From positions 17,431 to 37,497 of the forward strand of contig DOHN01000144.1 of the NCBI GenBank assembly GCA_003535195.1: a stretch of DNA of 20,067 nucleotides, read 5' to 3'. Below, piece by piece: positions 7,496 to 14,742 of the stretch. Source of the stretch: Ruminiclostridium sp. (GTDB lineage: Bacteria; Bacillota; Clostridia; DSM-8532). The notes below the pieces were generated by a model. The model did not search any database, was not told the origin of the DNA, and saw nothing but the letters and a program-made list of their open reading frames with translations. How positions within the stretch are numbered: position 1 is the first letter of the stretch; each line of letters begins with the position of its first letter. The position numbers were made by a program, and so were the translations under genes.

Positions 7496-8908
7496 TTATT
7501 CATAAGCCGATGGCGCCGCAGGTTTTCCCATTCCTCTTTCAACCCATGTAACCAATAAAAAGGAGATAATTCCCAGGGCGCTGCCAAATACAATTGGCAA
7601 TATTCCAAACGGGGATTTCATGAACTGCCATATAAGAACTGCAATGGATCCAATAATGATGGAGACAATGCCTGCGTTTTTGGTAGCATTCTTGACTGTT
7701 AATCCCAGTCCGTATGCTGCGAAAGGTCCTGCCGATCTTAAAGCGAACGCGAATAAATTTAATGTTACCAGGCTGATGTTAAACAGGGCAATTACAGCAC
7801 TTAGTGCGCAGATGATAACATTGCTGCTCCTTGTGAGAAATATGATTTTTCTATCTTCTATCTTAGGATTAATGAATCTTTGATAAATGTCTTTGATGAT
7901 AATGGTGGAGGCACACAGCAGGTTGGAATCTGCGCTGGACATGGTAGCTGCAACGATTGCTGCGGCAACTGCACCCGTTACCCAGGAAGGGGCATAGTTT
8001 TTGGTCGCATACATGAGAGCGGTTGTGCCTGCTCCTCCATCCAGCTTTGGATTTTCTGCAAGGGCGACAAGACCGATTATAGTAGGGATGAATGCTAACA
8101 TTGCCATCATAATTGCAGAGAGTATGGAGGCTTTTTGGGCGGTTTTCCCATCCTCTGAAGAAGAAAATCTGCTCACCATCTCAGGGCCCGATAGAAATGT
8201 ACAAAAATAGTTAAATATTAACCCTATTATTGTCACAGTTCCTATTTTATTAATATCCAGCTCGGCAGGAGGTAAAGCAGCCGATATAGCTTTCCAACCG
8301 CCTGCTCCTTGGACAATAAAAGGCAATGAAATTAACAGGCCGAAAAAAATGATCAAGTATTGTACCACGTCAGCGATTGCATCTGCAAACATACCGCCCA
8401 AAGTAGTATATACAATGATAATAAATGCGGCTATTAAAATACAAACATTAAGGGGTATTGCCGTCAATGAACTGACAACAGAGCCCGCGGCAAGTATCTG
8501 GGACGCGGTCAGGCAAAACAGGGATACGACATTAAGTACTGCGGTAATAGTCCCTGAAACGTTGCCAAAACGGCGGCTTACGACTTCCGGAATGGTGACT
8601 GCCATGGTTTTGCGGATCCTCGGAGCAAAGTATGCTAATGGAATCATAGCAACTGCCGCGGCCAGTACATACCAGGCGGCGCTTAACCCCCAGCCTGAGA
8701 ATGCTTTTGCAGCGACTCCCGTCGTACTGCCGCCGCCGATATTATTGGCCGACAGTGAAGACGCTACCATGAATATCCCCATTCTCCTTCCTGCCAGCAT
8801 GTAATCGGAGCTATTCTTAATCATATGCTTATTTGTGAGATACCCGATTGTAAACAGTACCACCATGTAAAGGACAATCATGATAACTGGAATGACTTGT
8901 ATATTCAT
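7496..8908 (-). CDS. Sodium:solute symporter (SSS family)
   Basis: This 470-residue integral membrane protein has the SSS length and about 12-13 hydrophobic segments. The N-terminus shows the family pattern SSDYMLAGRRMG, then SLSANNIGGGSTTGVAAKAF, the segment around the sodium/substrate site. Further family signs are YTTLGGMFADAIADVVQ and, in the later half, AAIVAATMSSADSNLLCAST (residues ~305-325), which matches the sodium-site helix 8 with paired serines. ATG 8908 is supported by ACAGGAGGATTC directly upstream on the minus strand. The gene stands alone, so its substrate (amino acid, organic acid, pantothenate or sugar) cannot be inferred. It is expected to couple uptake to a sodium gradient. 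Confidence 0.9.
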   Translation of the reverse strand: MNIQVIPVIMIVLYMVVLFTIGYLTNKHMIKNSSDYMLAGRRMGIFMVASSLSANNIGGGSTTGVAAKAFSGWGLSAAWYVLAAAVAMIPLAYFAPRIRKTMAVTIPEVVSRRFGNVSGTITAVLNVVSLFCLTASQILAAGSVVSSLTAIPLNVCILIAAFIIIVYTTLGGMFADAIADVVQYLIIFFGLLISLPFIVQGAGGWKAISAALPPAELDINKIGTVTIIGLIFNYFCTFLSGPEMVSRFSSSEDGKTAQKASILSAIMMAMLAFIPTIIGLVALAENPKLDGGAGTTALMYATKNYAPSWVTGAVAAAIVAATMSSADSNLLCASTIIIKDIYQRFINPKIEDRKIIFLTRSSNVIICALSAVIALFNISLVTLNLFAFALRSAGPFAAYGLGLTVKNATKNAGIVSIIIGSIAVLIWQFMKSPFGILPIVFGSALGIISFLLVTWVERGMGKPAAPSAYE

Positions 8909-9377
8909 TTGAATCCTCCTGTTGTTTCAAGTATTCAGTATTTTATAATATTAGTATTAATGCAAAAAATTATGTATTATTTTGGTGATACGAAAGCATA
9001 GAAAAAAACTGTCAGCAACGCATGCCAACGGGACATCCAAGTCAATTTAACGATTAAGGAAATTGCGGGCACGAAAATGCCCGGCGAATTTTTTAGGACG
9101 GGTATGGTTAAATGCTGGTTACACAAGACTTAGCGGTGGTTTACCATGGAGGAGGCCGCGGCATAAACGGACAACGTCATGGTAAAGGGGATGAAAGAAA
9201 CGCCCAGCAGTGCAAAGCCCCCACGCAGAGGCCCATAACAGAACTGTCACAAACCCATTATGCATAATGCAAAAGATAGAATATTTCAATCGTTTTTTTC
9301 TATAAAATTCGACAAAATGCACAAAATAGATTTTCGGACACTAATATGCTTTACAAATCCTTCATGGTATTGTAACA
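8909..9377. other. Gene-poor stretch with a possible coding remnant
   Basis: No intact gene is seen. On the minus strand, positions 9243 to 9130 are open with no start codon and read GGFALLGVSFIPFTMTLSVY followed by AAASSMVNHR, a hydrophobic C-terminus-like segment in locally GC-richer DNA, possibly a decayed membrane-protein gene. The 9245-9377 part is AT-rich with nothing recognised. The symporter promoter must lie near 8910-9000, but no good hexamer pair is obvious. Confidence 0.3.
9066..9094 (+). terminator. Orphan terminator-like hairpin
   Basis: CGGGCA (9066-9071) pairs with TGCCCG (9078-9083) around a CGAAAA loop, with TTTTTT at 9089-9094. It points along the plus strand, where no gene precedes it, so it may end an unrecognised short transcript or be left from a lost gene. 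Confidence 0.5.
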
Positions 9378-9406
9378 TTGTGATAGAAAATGCAATAAAA
9401 TATAGT
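9378..9406 (+). promoter_or_regulatory. Sigma-A promoter of the M-box/mgtE transcript
   Basis: TTGTGA (9378-9383) and TATAGT (9401-9406) are 17 nt apart. The expected start near 9413 is just ahead of the M-box aptamer, which is the right geometry for a riboswitch leader. Confidence 0.7.
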
Positions 9407-9426
9407 AAATTAGCAAAACGTCTTGT

Positions 9427-9574
9427 TAAGTGAGGCTACTGCTTGGAAATATGCTACTGCCCAGAAATGTCCAGAGACGCCAATGGGTCAGCAGATACTG
9501 CCGAATTAAGGTTTTATCTAACGTAGCTGGGATATCCTAAGCCATGCAGAGCTAAAACTCAACGGATAAGATGA
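9427..9574 (+). promoter_or_regulatory. M-box (ykoK) magnesium riboswitch
   Basis: Conserved M-box blocks appear in order: TTAAGTGAGGCT (9426-9437), CTACTGCCCAGAAATGTC (9454-9471), AGAGACGCCAATGGGTCA (9473-9490), the ATACTGCCGAATTAAGG segment, and the closing GAGCTAAAACTCAACGGAT (9549-9567) with AAGATGA. An intrinsic terminator and mgtE follow. By family knowledge, Mg2+ binding compacts the RNA and lets the terminator form, shutting off magnesium uptake when the ion is plentiful. Confidence 0.93.
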
Positions 9575-9590
9575 TTTTTTTTATATCATG

Positions 9591-9625
9591 AAATCTCTTA
9601 TTCATTTTGATAAAGAGATTTTTTT
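9591..9625 (+). terminator. Expression-platform terminator of the M-box
   Basis: AAATCTCTT (9591-9599) pairs with AAGAGATTT (9613-9621), and the T-run continues to 9625. It lies just past the aptamer and ~125 nt before mgtE. Confidence 0.82.
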
Positions 9626-9653
9626 ATTTGTAGAATGAAAGGATGTGATAGCT

Positions 9654-9734
9654 GTGGATGATAGCCCTTTACCCAGTAGTAGAAATTTTACATCTAAAGC
9701 CGTAGCTGTCACTTGGGCAGCACGGTTCCTGTAA
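9654..9734 (+). CDS. Candidate 26-codon leader ORF before mgtE
   Basis: GTG 9654, with AAAGGA at 9638-9643 about 10 nt upstream, opens a short frame reading (M)DDSPLPSSRNFTSKAVA followed by VTWAARFL; an earlier in-frame GTG lies at 9645. It stops at TAA 9732-9734, inside the mgtE Shine-Dalgarno and 14 nt before the mgtE ATG. The early SPLPSS recalls proline-containing Mg2+-sensing leader peptides such as enterobacterial MgtL, but there is no homology claim and the start signal is weak. Confidence 0.35.
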   Translation: MDDSPLPSSRNFTSKAVAVTWAARFL

Positions 9735-9748
9735 GGAGGGACTGAAAA

Positions 9749-11083
9749 ATGAAAAAAAAATTGATGGAGTTGTTTCATGAGAATAAGTTTCATGATATTA
9801 GGAACGAACTGCTGAAAATGAATACTGTAGATCTCGCACAGATCCTTGAGGAAGCTGATAAACATCAATTGGTAAGAATTTTTAGAATTTTGCCCAAGGA
9901 TATCGCAGCCGGGGTTTTTACGTATGTTTCGGCTGAGCTTCAGCAGCTTATCATCGAGTCCATTACCGACAAAGAAATTAAAGAAATAGTTGATGAATTG
10001 TTCCTTGATGATGCCGTTGATTTTCTTGAAGAAATGCCTGCAAATGTTGTGAAAAAGGTATTAAAAAATACGGATGAACATTTAAGAAAATTAATTAACC
10101 AGTTTCTGAACTATCCTGAGGATTCGGCCGGCAGCATCATGACCATTGAATATGTTGACCTCAAGAAAGAAATGACTGTAAAAGATGCAATCGCGCATAT
10201 CAAAAAGACCGGGGTAGACAGGGAGACCATTAATACCTGTTACGTGATAGACAACAACAGGAAGCTTGAGGGCGTCGTTTCAATCAGAAGGCTCATTTTA
10301 AGTAATGAGACCGCTGTAATCAAGGATATTTTGAATGATGACGTCATCTCTATCAAGACTTTGGACGACCAGGAAAATGCGGCCATGCTGTTTAAAAAAT
10401 ATGATTTGACGGCAATGCCTGTAGTGGATAATGAAAACAGGCTGGTAGGCATCATAACCGTTGATGATATTGTAGATATCATCGACCAGGAGAACACGGA
10501 AGACATTCAAATAATGGCTGCTATGCATCCTTCGGAAGAAGAGTATCTGAAGACAGACGTGCTGACATTGTCAAAACACCGGATTGTATGGCTGCTTGTG
10601 TTAATGCTTTCAGCAACCTTTACGGGCAATATCATTAAAAAATTTGATGATGTACTGCAATCTGTTGTTATTCTTGCGGCATTTATACCCATGTTGATGG
10701 ATACCGGCGGTAATGCGGGTTCTCAATCCTCGGCGCTGATCATAAGAGGCTTGGCTCTGGGAGAAATAAATATTAAAGATGCTTTGAAAGTGCTCTGGAA
10801 AGAATTTAGGGTTGGTATTGTAGTGGGGAGCACATTAGCCGTGGTAAACTTTTTAAGAATATATTTATTTGAGAAAATTGATGTGCATATAGCTGTTGCT
10901 GTGAGCTGCACAACATTCCTGACCATTGTATTGGCTAAGGTGGTAGGCGGGCTGCTGCCCATAGCGGCAAAAAGTGTAAAGCTTGATCCGGCCATCATGG
11001 CAAGTCCTTTAATTACGACCATCGTGGATGCTTTTTCCCTGATGATCTATTTTACGATGGCTTCCTGGCTGATCGGGTTATAA
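9749..11083 (+). CDS. mgtE: Magnesium channel/transporter MgtE
   Basis: This 444-residue protein has the full MgtE layout. The N-terminal helical domain (~1-125) senses cytosolic Mg2+. A CBS-domain pair (~128-250) starts at DSAGSIMTIEYVDL and ends with MPVVDNENRLVGIITVDDIVD. A C-terminal pore domain (~275-444) has five hydrophobic segments, including the hallmark GGNAGSQSSALIIRGLA and the late MASPLITTIVDAF segment whose aspartate lines the ion path. ATG 9749 follows TAAGGAGGG at 8 nt. Transcription is controlled by the upstream M-box and terminator, so import is expected to be induced under Mg2+ limitation. A hairpin terminator follows the stop. Confidence 0.96.
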   Translation: MKKKLMELFHENKFHDIRNELLKMNTVDLAQILEEADKHQLVRIFRILPKDIAAGVFTYVSAELQQLIIESITDKEIKEIVDELFLDDAVDFLEEMPANVVKKVLKNTDEHLRKLINQFLNYPEDSAGSIMTIEYVDLKKEMTVKDAIAHIKKTGVDRETINTCYVIDNNRKLEGVVSIRRLILSNETAVIKDILNDDVISIKTLDDQENAAMLFKKYDLTAMPVVDNENRLVGIITVDDIVDIIDQENTEDIQIMAAMHPSEEEYLKTDVLTLSKHRIVWLLVLMLSATFTGNIIKKFDDVLQSVVILAAFIPMLMDTGGNAGSQSSALIIRGLALGEINIKDALKVLWKEFRVGIVVGSTLAVVNFLRIYLFEKIDVHIAVAVSCTTFLTIVLAKVVGGLLPIAAKSVKLDPAIMASPLITTIVDAFSLMIYFTMASWLIGL

Positions 11084-11135
11084 TTTATAAAGAACTTCTA
11101 TGCTGAAAAAAGAATGTGGATATGGCGCCGGGCAT

Positions 11136-11188
11136 CAAGGTTATTAGATCATTTACAATTAGTTTTGTAATGACTTAATAACCTTTTT
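11136..11188 (+). terminator. Intrinsic terminator of mgtE
   Basis: AAGGTTATTA (11137-11146) pairs with TAATAACCTT (11176-11185) and the T-run TTTTTT follows. The interior partly pairs as well (CATTTACAA with TTTGTAATG). Confidence 0.75.
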
Positions 11189-11232
11189 TGCTGTTATAAT
11201 AGTTTAAGCCGAAACTTGCAAGAATACAAAAT

Positions 11233-11328
11233 ATGAGTCGGACGTATACGGTGCGGGAATTGCAGTGCGGTCTGTGGAACTTATACATGGGATATAAAAA
11301 ATTTCTACAAAAGGATGACACCGGATGA
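11233..11328 (+). CDS. Possible 31-codon small protein, unrecognised
   Basis: ATG 11233 opens a frame with the composition of a small helical protein (MSRTYTVRELQCGLWNLY, then MGYKKFLQKDDTG) and stops at TGA 11326. A TATAAT (near 11194) lies upstream, but there is no clear ribosome binding site. It ends 7 bp before the decayed LacI promoter copy. It could be a remnant of a deleted gene or a chance ORF. Confidence 0.22.
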   Translation: MSRTYTVRELQCGLWNLYMGYKKFLQKDDTG

Positions 11329-11334
11329 GCCACC

Positions 11335-11386
11335 TTGACATTTCAAAAAAAGTAGTGTATTCTCAAGGAAATGAGAACGATCCCCA
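11335..11386 (+). promoter_or_regulatory. Duplicate promoter and operator before the decayed LacI copy
   Basis: TTGACA (11335-11340), a 17-nt spacer and TATTCT (11358-11363) form a good sigma-A promoter. Over the -10 lies the inverted repeat TTCTCA-N6-TGAGAA (11360-11377), overlapping a LacI-like half-palindrome ATGAGAACGATCCCCA (11371-11386). It is nearly identical to the promoter of the intact regulator 297 bp downstream. Confidence 0.75.
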
Positions 11387-11403
11387 ATTAGAGGGTATAC
11401 GAT

Positions 11404-11532
11404 ATGCAGCGGAAGAAATTGTGGCTTAGGGAAGAAATTAGAAATGAAAAATTAACAATTAAAGAGGTTGCGGAGTTGGCCGGCGTATCTCAACTGCTGG
11501 CCCGTGTCAGGCCAATTACGACAGCGTTTTAG
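11404..11532 (+). pseudogene. Truncated LacI-family HTH remnant
   Basis: ATG 11404 opens a 42-codon frame. Residues ~11-30 (EIRNEKLTIKEVAELAGVSQ) are clearly a LacI HTH start and match RNEKVTIRDVAELAGVSHST of the downstream regulator. After VSQ the match is lost through small indels, and the frame stops at TAG 11530. No effector domain follows. It may be untranslated, or yield a tiny DNA-binding fragment under the same operator. Confidence 0.75.
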
Positions 11533-11631
11533 AGGAAATTCGTATATGCGGAGAACATTTAATTTGTGAGATTTTTTTGCACTAATAATATTATACAAAA
11601 ATAGATATTCAAATATGGCAAAATAGCCATC

Positions 11632-11683
11632 TTGACATTCCAAAAAAGGTAGTGTATTCTCAAATAAATGAGAACGATCTCGA
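11632..11683 (+). promoter_or_regulatory. Promoter and autoregulatory operator of the LacI-family gene
   Basis: TTGACA (11632-11637), 17 nt, then TATTCT (11655-11660). The inverted repeat TTCTCA-AATAAA-TGAGAA (11657-11674) covers the -10 and start region, and the overlapping ATGAGAACGATCTCGA (11668-11683) is a LacI-type near-palindrome with central CG. Repressor binding here would block its own promoter. Confidence 0.78.
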
Positions 11684-11835
11684 ATTAGAGAATGCAAAAT
11701 ATGTAGCAGAAAGAATTGCGGTTTATGGTAGAAAGCAGAAATGAAAAAGTAACAATTAGGGATGTTGCGGAGTTGGCTGGCGTATCACATTCAACGGTTG
11801 GTCGTGTTATTGGCAACTATGGCAGCGTTTCAGAG
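11632..11835 (+). repeat. Downstream (intact) copy of the duplication
   Basis: This is the partner of 11335-11534, offset by 297 bp. It contains the working promoter and the first codons of the LacI-family gene. The intervening 11535-11631 is AT-rich and holds a small hairpin (ATGGC/GCCAT near 11615-11630). Confidence 0.8.
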
Positions 11836-12756
11836 AAAGCCCGCACACGGGTAATGACAGCAATTGAAAAACTGGGGTACTCACCAAATGCAGTTGCCCA
11901 GAGCCTACGGAATAAAAAGACCAATACGATTGCAGTAGTAGTTGGCAGTATCGCTAATAATTTTTTCAGTAAAGTTATTGGTGCGATGGAAAATGTCACA
12001 ACCAGCCAGGGGTTTAACCTGTTGATCTGCAGTACTCATGAAGATATTGTTACGGAAGTGCGTCATTTGCAGAATTTACAAAGAAAACGCGTAGATGCCA
12101 TTATTATGTCATCGTTACAGACGAATGTTTCTGCAGCCGATATGGGCCTGTATAATTCAGAAATTCCTATTGTATATATCGACTACAGCATCCCGAATGT
12201 GCCGCATGACCTGGTTGAAAGTGCAAACTTTAAGGGAACTTTTGAGGCTACAGAGTATCTAATTAATTTGGGGCATCGCAAAATAGGTGCCATGTGTACA
12301 CCTCAGTTTCCAACGGTTAAACAGCGTTTTGAAGGTTATTGTGCAGCCTTGAAAAAACATGGTATTCTATTTGAACCGTCATTGGTAGTAAATCGGCAAT
12401 ATCATTCGGAAAATGCCGGAAGGGAAATGGTAAAGGAGTTGTTCCTTTTAAATGATGACATTACAGCCCTTCTGATTTTGAATAATAATCTTTGCGACAG
12501 TACGTTGCTGGCATTACGTGATATGAATAAGAATATTCCTGATGATATATCATTGATAACATGGGATGACACCTCGCTGAACGATCTGCTTGAGATTACG
12601 ACTATAGCACAGTTTCCGGAGCTTATTGGTAAAGTTGCTGCGTTACAAGCTATTAAACGTGTTCAGGAAGTAAATTCAGGTAAGATATCCCAGGAGCGAT
12701 TTGTTAAAACACTTGGTACTGAATTCAGAATTCGTAAGTCATGCAAAGCATTATAA
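11725..12756 (+). CDS. LacI-family transcriptional regulator
   Basis: This protein of about 343 residues has the LacI length. The HTH and hinge (~1-60) read VTIRDVAELAGVSHSTVGRV, then LGYSPNAVAQSLRNKKT. The periplasmic-binding-like effector domain begins TNTIAVVVGSIANNFFSKVI and ends near ITTIAQFPELIGKVAA. Start choice is uncertain: ATG 11725 has only a weak AGAAAG upstream, and TTG 11716 would add three residues; an in-frame ATG further up is followed at once by TAG. The gene has an operator over its promoter, and a similar site precedes the broken kinase gene downstream, so it probably controlled a carbohydrate-use operon of which the aldo/keto reductase is the surviving member. Ligand unknown. 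Confidence 0.9.
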   Translation: MVESRNEKVTIRDVAELAGVSHSTVGRVIGNYGSVSEKARTRVMTAIEKLGYSPNAVAQSLRNKKTNTIAVVVGSIANNFFSKVIGAMENVTTSQGFNLLICSTHEDIVTEVRHLQNLQRKRVDAIIMSSLQTNVSAADMGLYNSEIPIVYIDYSIPNVPHDLVESANFKGTFEATEYLINLGHRKIGAMCTPQFPTVKQRFEGYCAALKKHGILFEPSLVVNRQYHSENAGREMVKELFLLNDDITALLILNNNLCDSTLLALRDMNKNIPDDISLITWDDTSLNDLLEITTIAQFPELIGKVAALQAIKRVQEVNSGKISQERFVKTLGTEFRIRKSCKAL

Positions 12757-12806
12757 AAAAATTATAAATTGACTGGGTAACTGCCTGGTCTATTTATACG
12801 CACAAA

Positions 12807-12822
12807 TTGAGAACGTTCACAA
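12807..12822. promoter_or_regulatory. LacI-type operator before the kinase remnant
   Basis: TTGAGAACGTTCACAA is a near-perfect palindrome (7 of 8 paired positions) with central CG. It shares TGAGAACG-TC with the two sites at 11371 and 11668. It lies ~60 bp before the next start codon and downstream of a weak -35 candidate TTGACT (12769-12774). It is the likely target of the preceding LacI protein. Confidence 0.65.
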
Positions 12823-12879
12823 TATAAGTTTTTACAACTTTATATACATATCACTCAATTATGGCAAGGAGGTTACATA

Positions 12880-13005
12880 ATGGATTTAATTATGGGTATG
12901 AACAGTGGCTCGTCTTTTGACGGTATTGATGTAATACTGGCAGAGACTAAAATCTCGGAAGATGGATTTCCCGAAGCACCGAGATTTCTGTCAAGAAACT
13001 TATAG
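12880..13005 (+). pseudogene. 5' stump of an anhydro-N-acetylmuramic acid kinase-like gene
   Basis: ATG 12880 has a strong AAGGAGG (12866-12872). The first ~35 residues, IMGMNSGSSFDGIDVILAET then a DGFPEAP segment, match the nucleotide-binding start of AnmK-type kinases (consensus G-MSGTS-DG-D). Family members are ~370 residues, but here the frame runs into unrelated sequence and stops at TAG 13003, so the kinase is lost. The junction lies around 12975-12990, where the alcohol dehydrogenase frame takes over. The intact kinase would phosphorylate anhydroMurNAc or a related sugar. Confidence 0.65.
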
Positions 13006-13373
13006 AAGACAATACTGCAAATTATGCATATATCATTGATGCGACCGGCAAGAAAGAGACTCTGACTGCCTATATGCCCATATTGAAAGAAGGCGGCACT
13101 GCCGCTGTCTATGGCATGAACGATTTTTACAGCTATACCTTCAACCCTATTCTTGGACCGAAGAGCTTCCGTTTCTTTAACTCCTATGCAGGAATTTATG
13201 ATGAACCGGAAACTCATAAGGAAGTTATTGACCTTATTCGTGCAGGTAAACTCGATGCCGGCAACTGGTTGGATAAAGAGCACATTTTCACTTGGGACAA
13301 TGCTGCCGATGCGTATACTCATGTACGTGAAAAGAAGGCTGTAAAGTCTATTATTAAGCTGTCCAGCAAATAA
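12981..13373 (+). pseudogene. 3' stump of a zinc-type (MDR) alcohol dehydrogenase
   Basis: The open frame reading EISVKKLIEDNTANYAYIID, ATGKKETL and KEGGTAAVYG, then ending DNAADAYTHVREKKAVKSII, is the second half of the Rossmann domain and C-terminus of a medium-chain dehydrogenase. The zinc-binding catalytic half and the GxGxxG segment are missing. It is in a different frame from the kinase stump to which it is joined. An internal ATG (13074) could start a 99-residue piece, but it has no evident ribosome binding site and could not form an enzyme. The fusion indicates a deletion removing most of two genes and anything between them. Confidence 0.8.
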
Positions 13374-13410
13374 TCAAGCCTATAATTCAGAGATTCAAGG
13401 AGAAATTATA

Positions 13411-14400
13411 ATGGAAATTGTAAAACTTGGCAGAACTGATCTTGAAGTTACCAAACTATCTCTCGGTGGCCTATTTATGTCTGATCTCGTTGGTGACTAT
13501 GAAAAATCTAGGATTGCAACACAATATGCACTTGATACTGGTGTTCGTCTGATTGATACAGCACCTTCCTACTTTAATAGTGAAACTGTTCTAGGAAATA
13601 TCCTGAAGTCTTATAAAGGTAAAAATAAGCCTCTGATCTCTACCAAACTTGGTATGCCCGAACCCTGGAACCCCAAGTCAAAAAGAGATATCTTTGCTTC
13701 CGTTGAAAACAGTATGGAAAAGCTGGGTATTGATCACATTGATATTCTGTTCGTTCATGAACCGGAACGACATATACAGATGGACTGGTGGAACAATGAA
13801 ATTACATATGACGGCCCTGTTATGGAATGCCTGGAAGAGCTGAAAGCAAATGGCACAATCCGCTACACCGGCGTAGCAGGTACTTGCACACATGAACTTG
13901 CAAAGATCATGGATACCGGCAAGTTTGACTGCGTTTTGACTGCCTTCAATTACAGTTTGTTATGGAGAGAAGCTGAATATGAAATCTTACCTGTCGCAAA
14001 GGAGCACAATATGGGTGTTATTTGCGGCTCTCCGCTCCAGCAAGGTGCTCTGGCAGTACGTCGCGATGAAATCATTGAAAATGGTGCTCCTTGGATCAGC
14101 AAACCAAGGAAAGATCAGTTCAAGGCACTGTATAAGTTGCTTGATGAAACCGGCATAGATATCATTGAAATGAGTATGCGTTTTGTAATTTCTAATCCAA
14201 TTGTTCATTGTGTTCTAACCGGATCTCGTTCAAAGGAAGAATTTATCAGTAACTGGAATGCTATTGAAAAGGGCCCGTTGCCAGCTGATATTCTGGCTCG
14301 TCTTGACGTAATTCGCGATATGGTTCCCTTTAGACCTTCCAATGAACAGTATATTCTTCCATGGGATGACAATTACCATGGCATTGGCTGGCTGCATTGA
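13411..14400 (+). CDS. Aldo/keto reductase
   Basis: This 329-residue NAD(P)H-dependent oxidoreductase has an (alpha/beta)8 barrel. The catalytic tetrad is visible: D49 (RLIDTAPSY), Y54, K79 (LISTKLG) and H116 (ILFVHEPE). SLGGLF at the N-terminus and VHCVLTGSRSKEEF near the C-terminus (cofactor phosphate loop) are family-typical. The best resemblance is to the D-threo-aldose/L-galactose/L-fucose dehydrogenase branch, which oxidises free sugars. ATG 13411 follows CAAGGAGAAATT. It is 37 nt after the broken dehydrogenase, so it was probably part of the LacI-controlled sugar operon and is still intact. A strong terminator follows. Confidence 0.9.
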   Translation: MEIVKLGRTDLEVTKLSLGGLFMSDLVGDYEKSRIATQYALDTGVRLIDTAPSYFNSETVLGNILKSYKGKNKPLISTKLGMPEPWNPKSKRDIFASVENSMEKLGIDHIDILFVHEPERHIQMDWWNNEITYDGPVMECLEELKANGTIRYTGVAGTCTHELAKIMDTGKFDCVLTAFNYSLLWREAEYEILPVAKEHNMGVICGSPLQQGALAVRRDEIIENGAPWISKPRKDQFKALYKLLDETGIDIIEMSMRFVISNPIVHCVLTGSRSKEEFISNWNAIEKGPLPADILARLDVIRDMVPFRPSNEQYILPWDDNYHGIGWLH

Positions 14401-14511
14401 TAAATTGGTGCAATATTGTTTGATCATTGACGCCCCTATTGTAAAGGATTTTCTAAACCGGCTCTTTGCCAATTGTTGAGATGAGCTCCTATACAATAAA
14501 ATAGTCGTTTG

Positions 14512-14546
14512 AAACTGCCGCAGGGCTAACCCGACGGCAGTTTTTT
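14512..14546 (+). terminator. Intrinsic terminator after the aldo/keto reductase
   Basis: AAACTGCCG (14512-14520) pairs with CGGCAGTTT (14535-14543) and T residues run to 14546. The loop can pair further (GGG/CCC). It lies ~110 nt after the stop codon. Confidence 0.85.
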
Positions 14547-14707
14547 CAACCAATTGTCATATGAAGAATATCCTATGATAGCCCCCTAACATTTAAAATA
14601 TGTCTCAGGCATTTATATAGTCGGATAACGATCAAAAGATTCAGGCGTGAAATAAATCATATATTAATCTGGAGAGCTTCGTTACATAGTAAATTCAAAA
14701 GTTTGCA

Positions 14708-14736
14708 TTGTCAAACAAAACCTTATATGGTATTCT
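14708..14736 (+). promoter_or_regulatory. Sigma-A promoter upstream of hydEGF
   Basis: TTGTCA (14708-14713), exactly 17 nt, then TATTCT (14731-14736). The expected start is near 14743. The sequence between the previous terminator and this promoter (14547-14707) shows nothing recognisable. Confidence 0.7.
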
Positions 14737-14742
14737 AGTAGT

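Larger units (their letters stand above)
11335..11534 (+). repeat. Upstream copy of an imperfect ~200-bp duplication
   Basis: This segment aligns along its length with 11632-11835: promoter, operator, leader and the first ~30 codons of a LacI regulator. Blocks such as GTAGTGTATTCTCAA, ATGAGAACGAT and GTTGCGGAGTTGGC are identical, but overall divergence is clear and grows toward the 3' end. It is an old duplication or the stump of a paralogous gene. Confidence 0.8.

Noticed and set aside
8349..8804. 151-codon plus-strand ORF opposite the symporter
   Set aside because: Antisense shadow of a well-supported SSS-family gene, with no ribosome site and no recognisable domain.
12873..13322. 149-codon minus-strand ORF across the kinase/dehydrogenase scar
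   Set aside because: The plus strand has clear family matches on both sides of the junction; the antisense frame has none.
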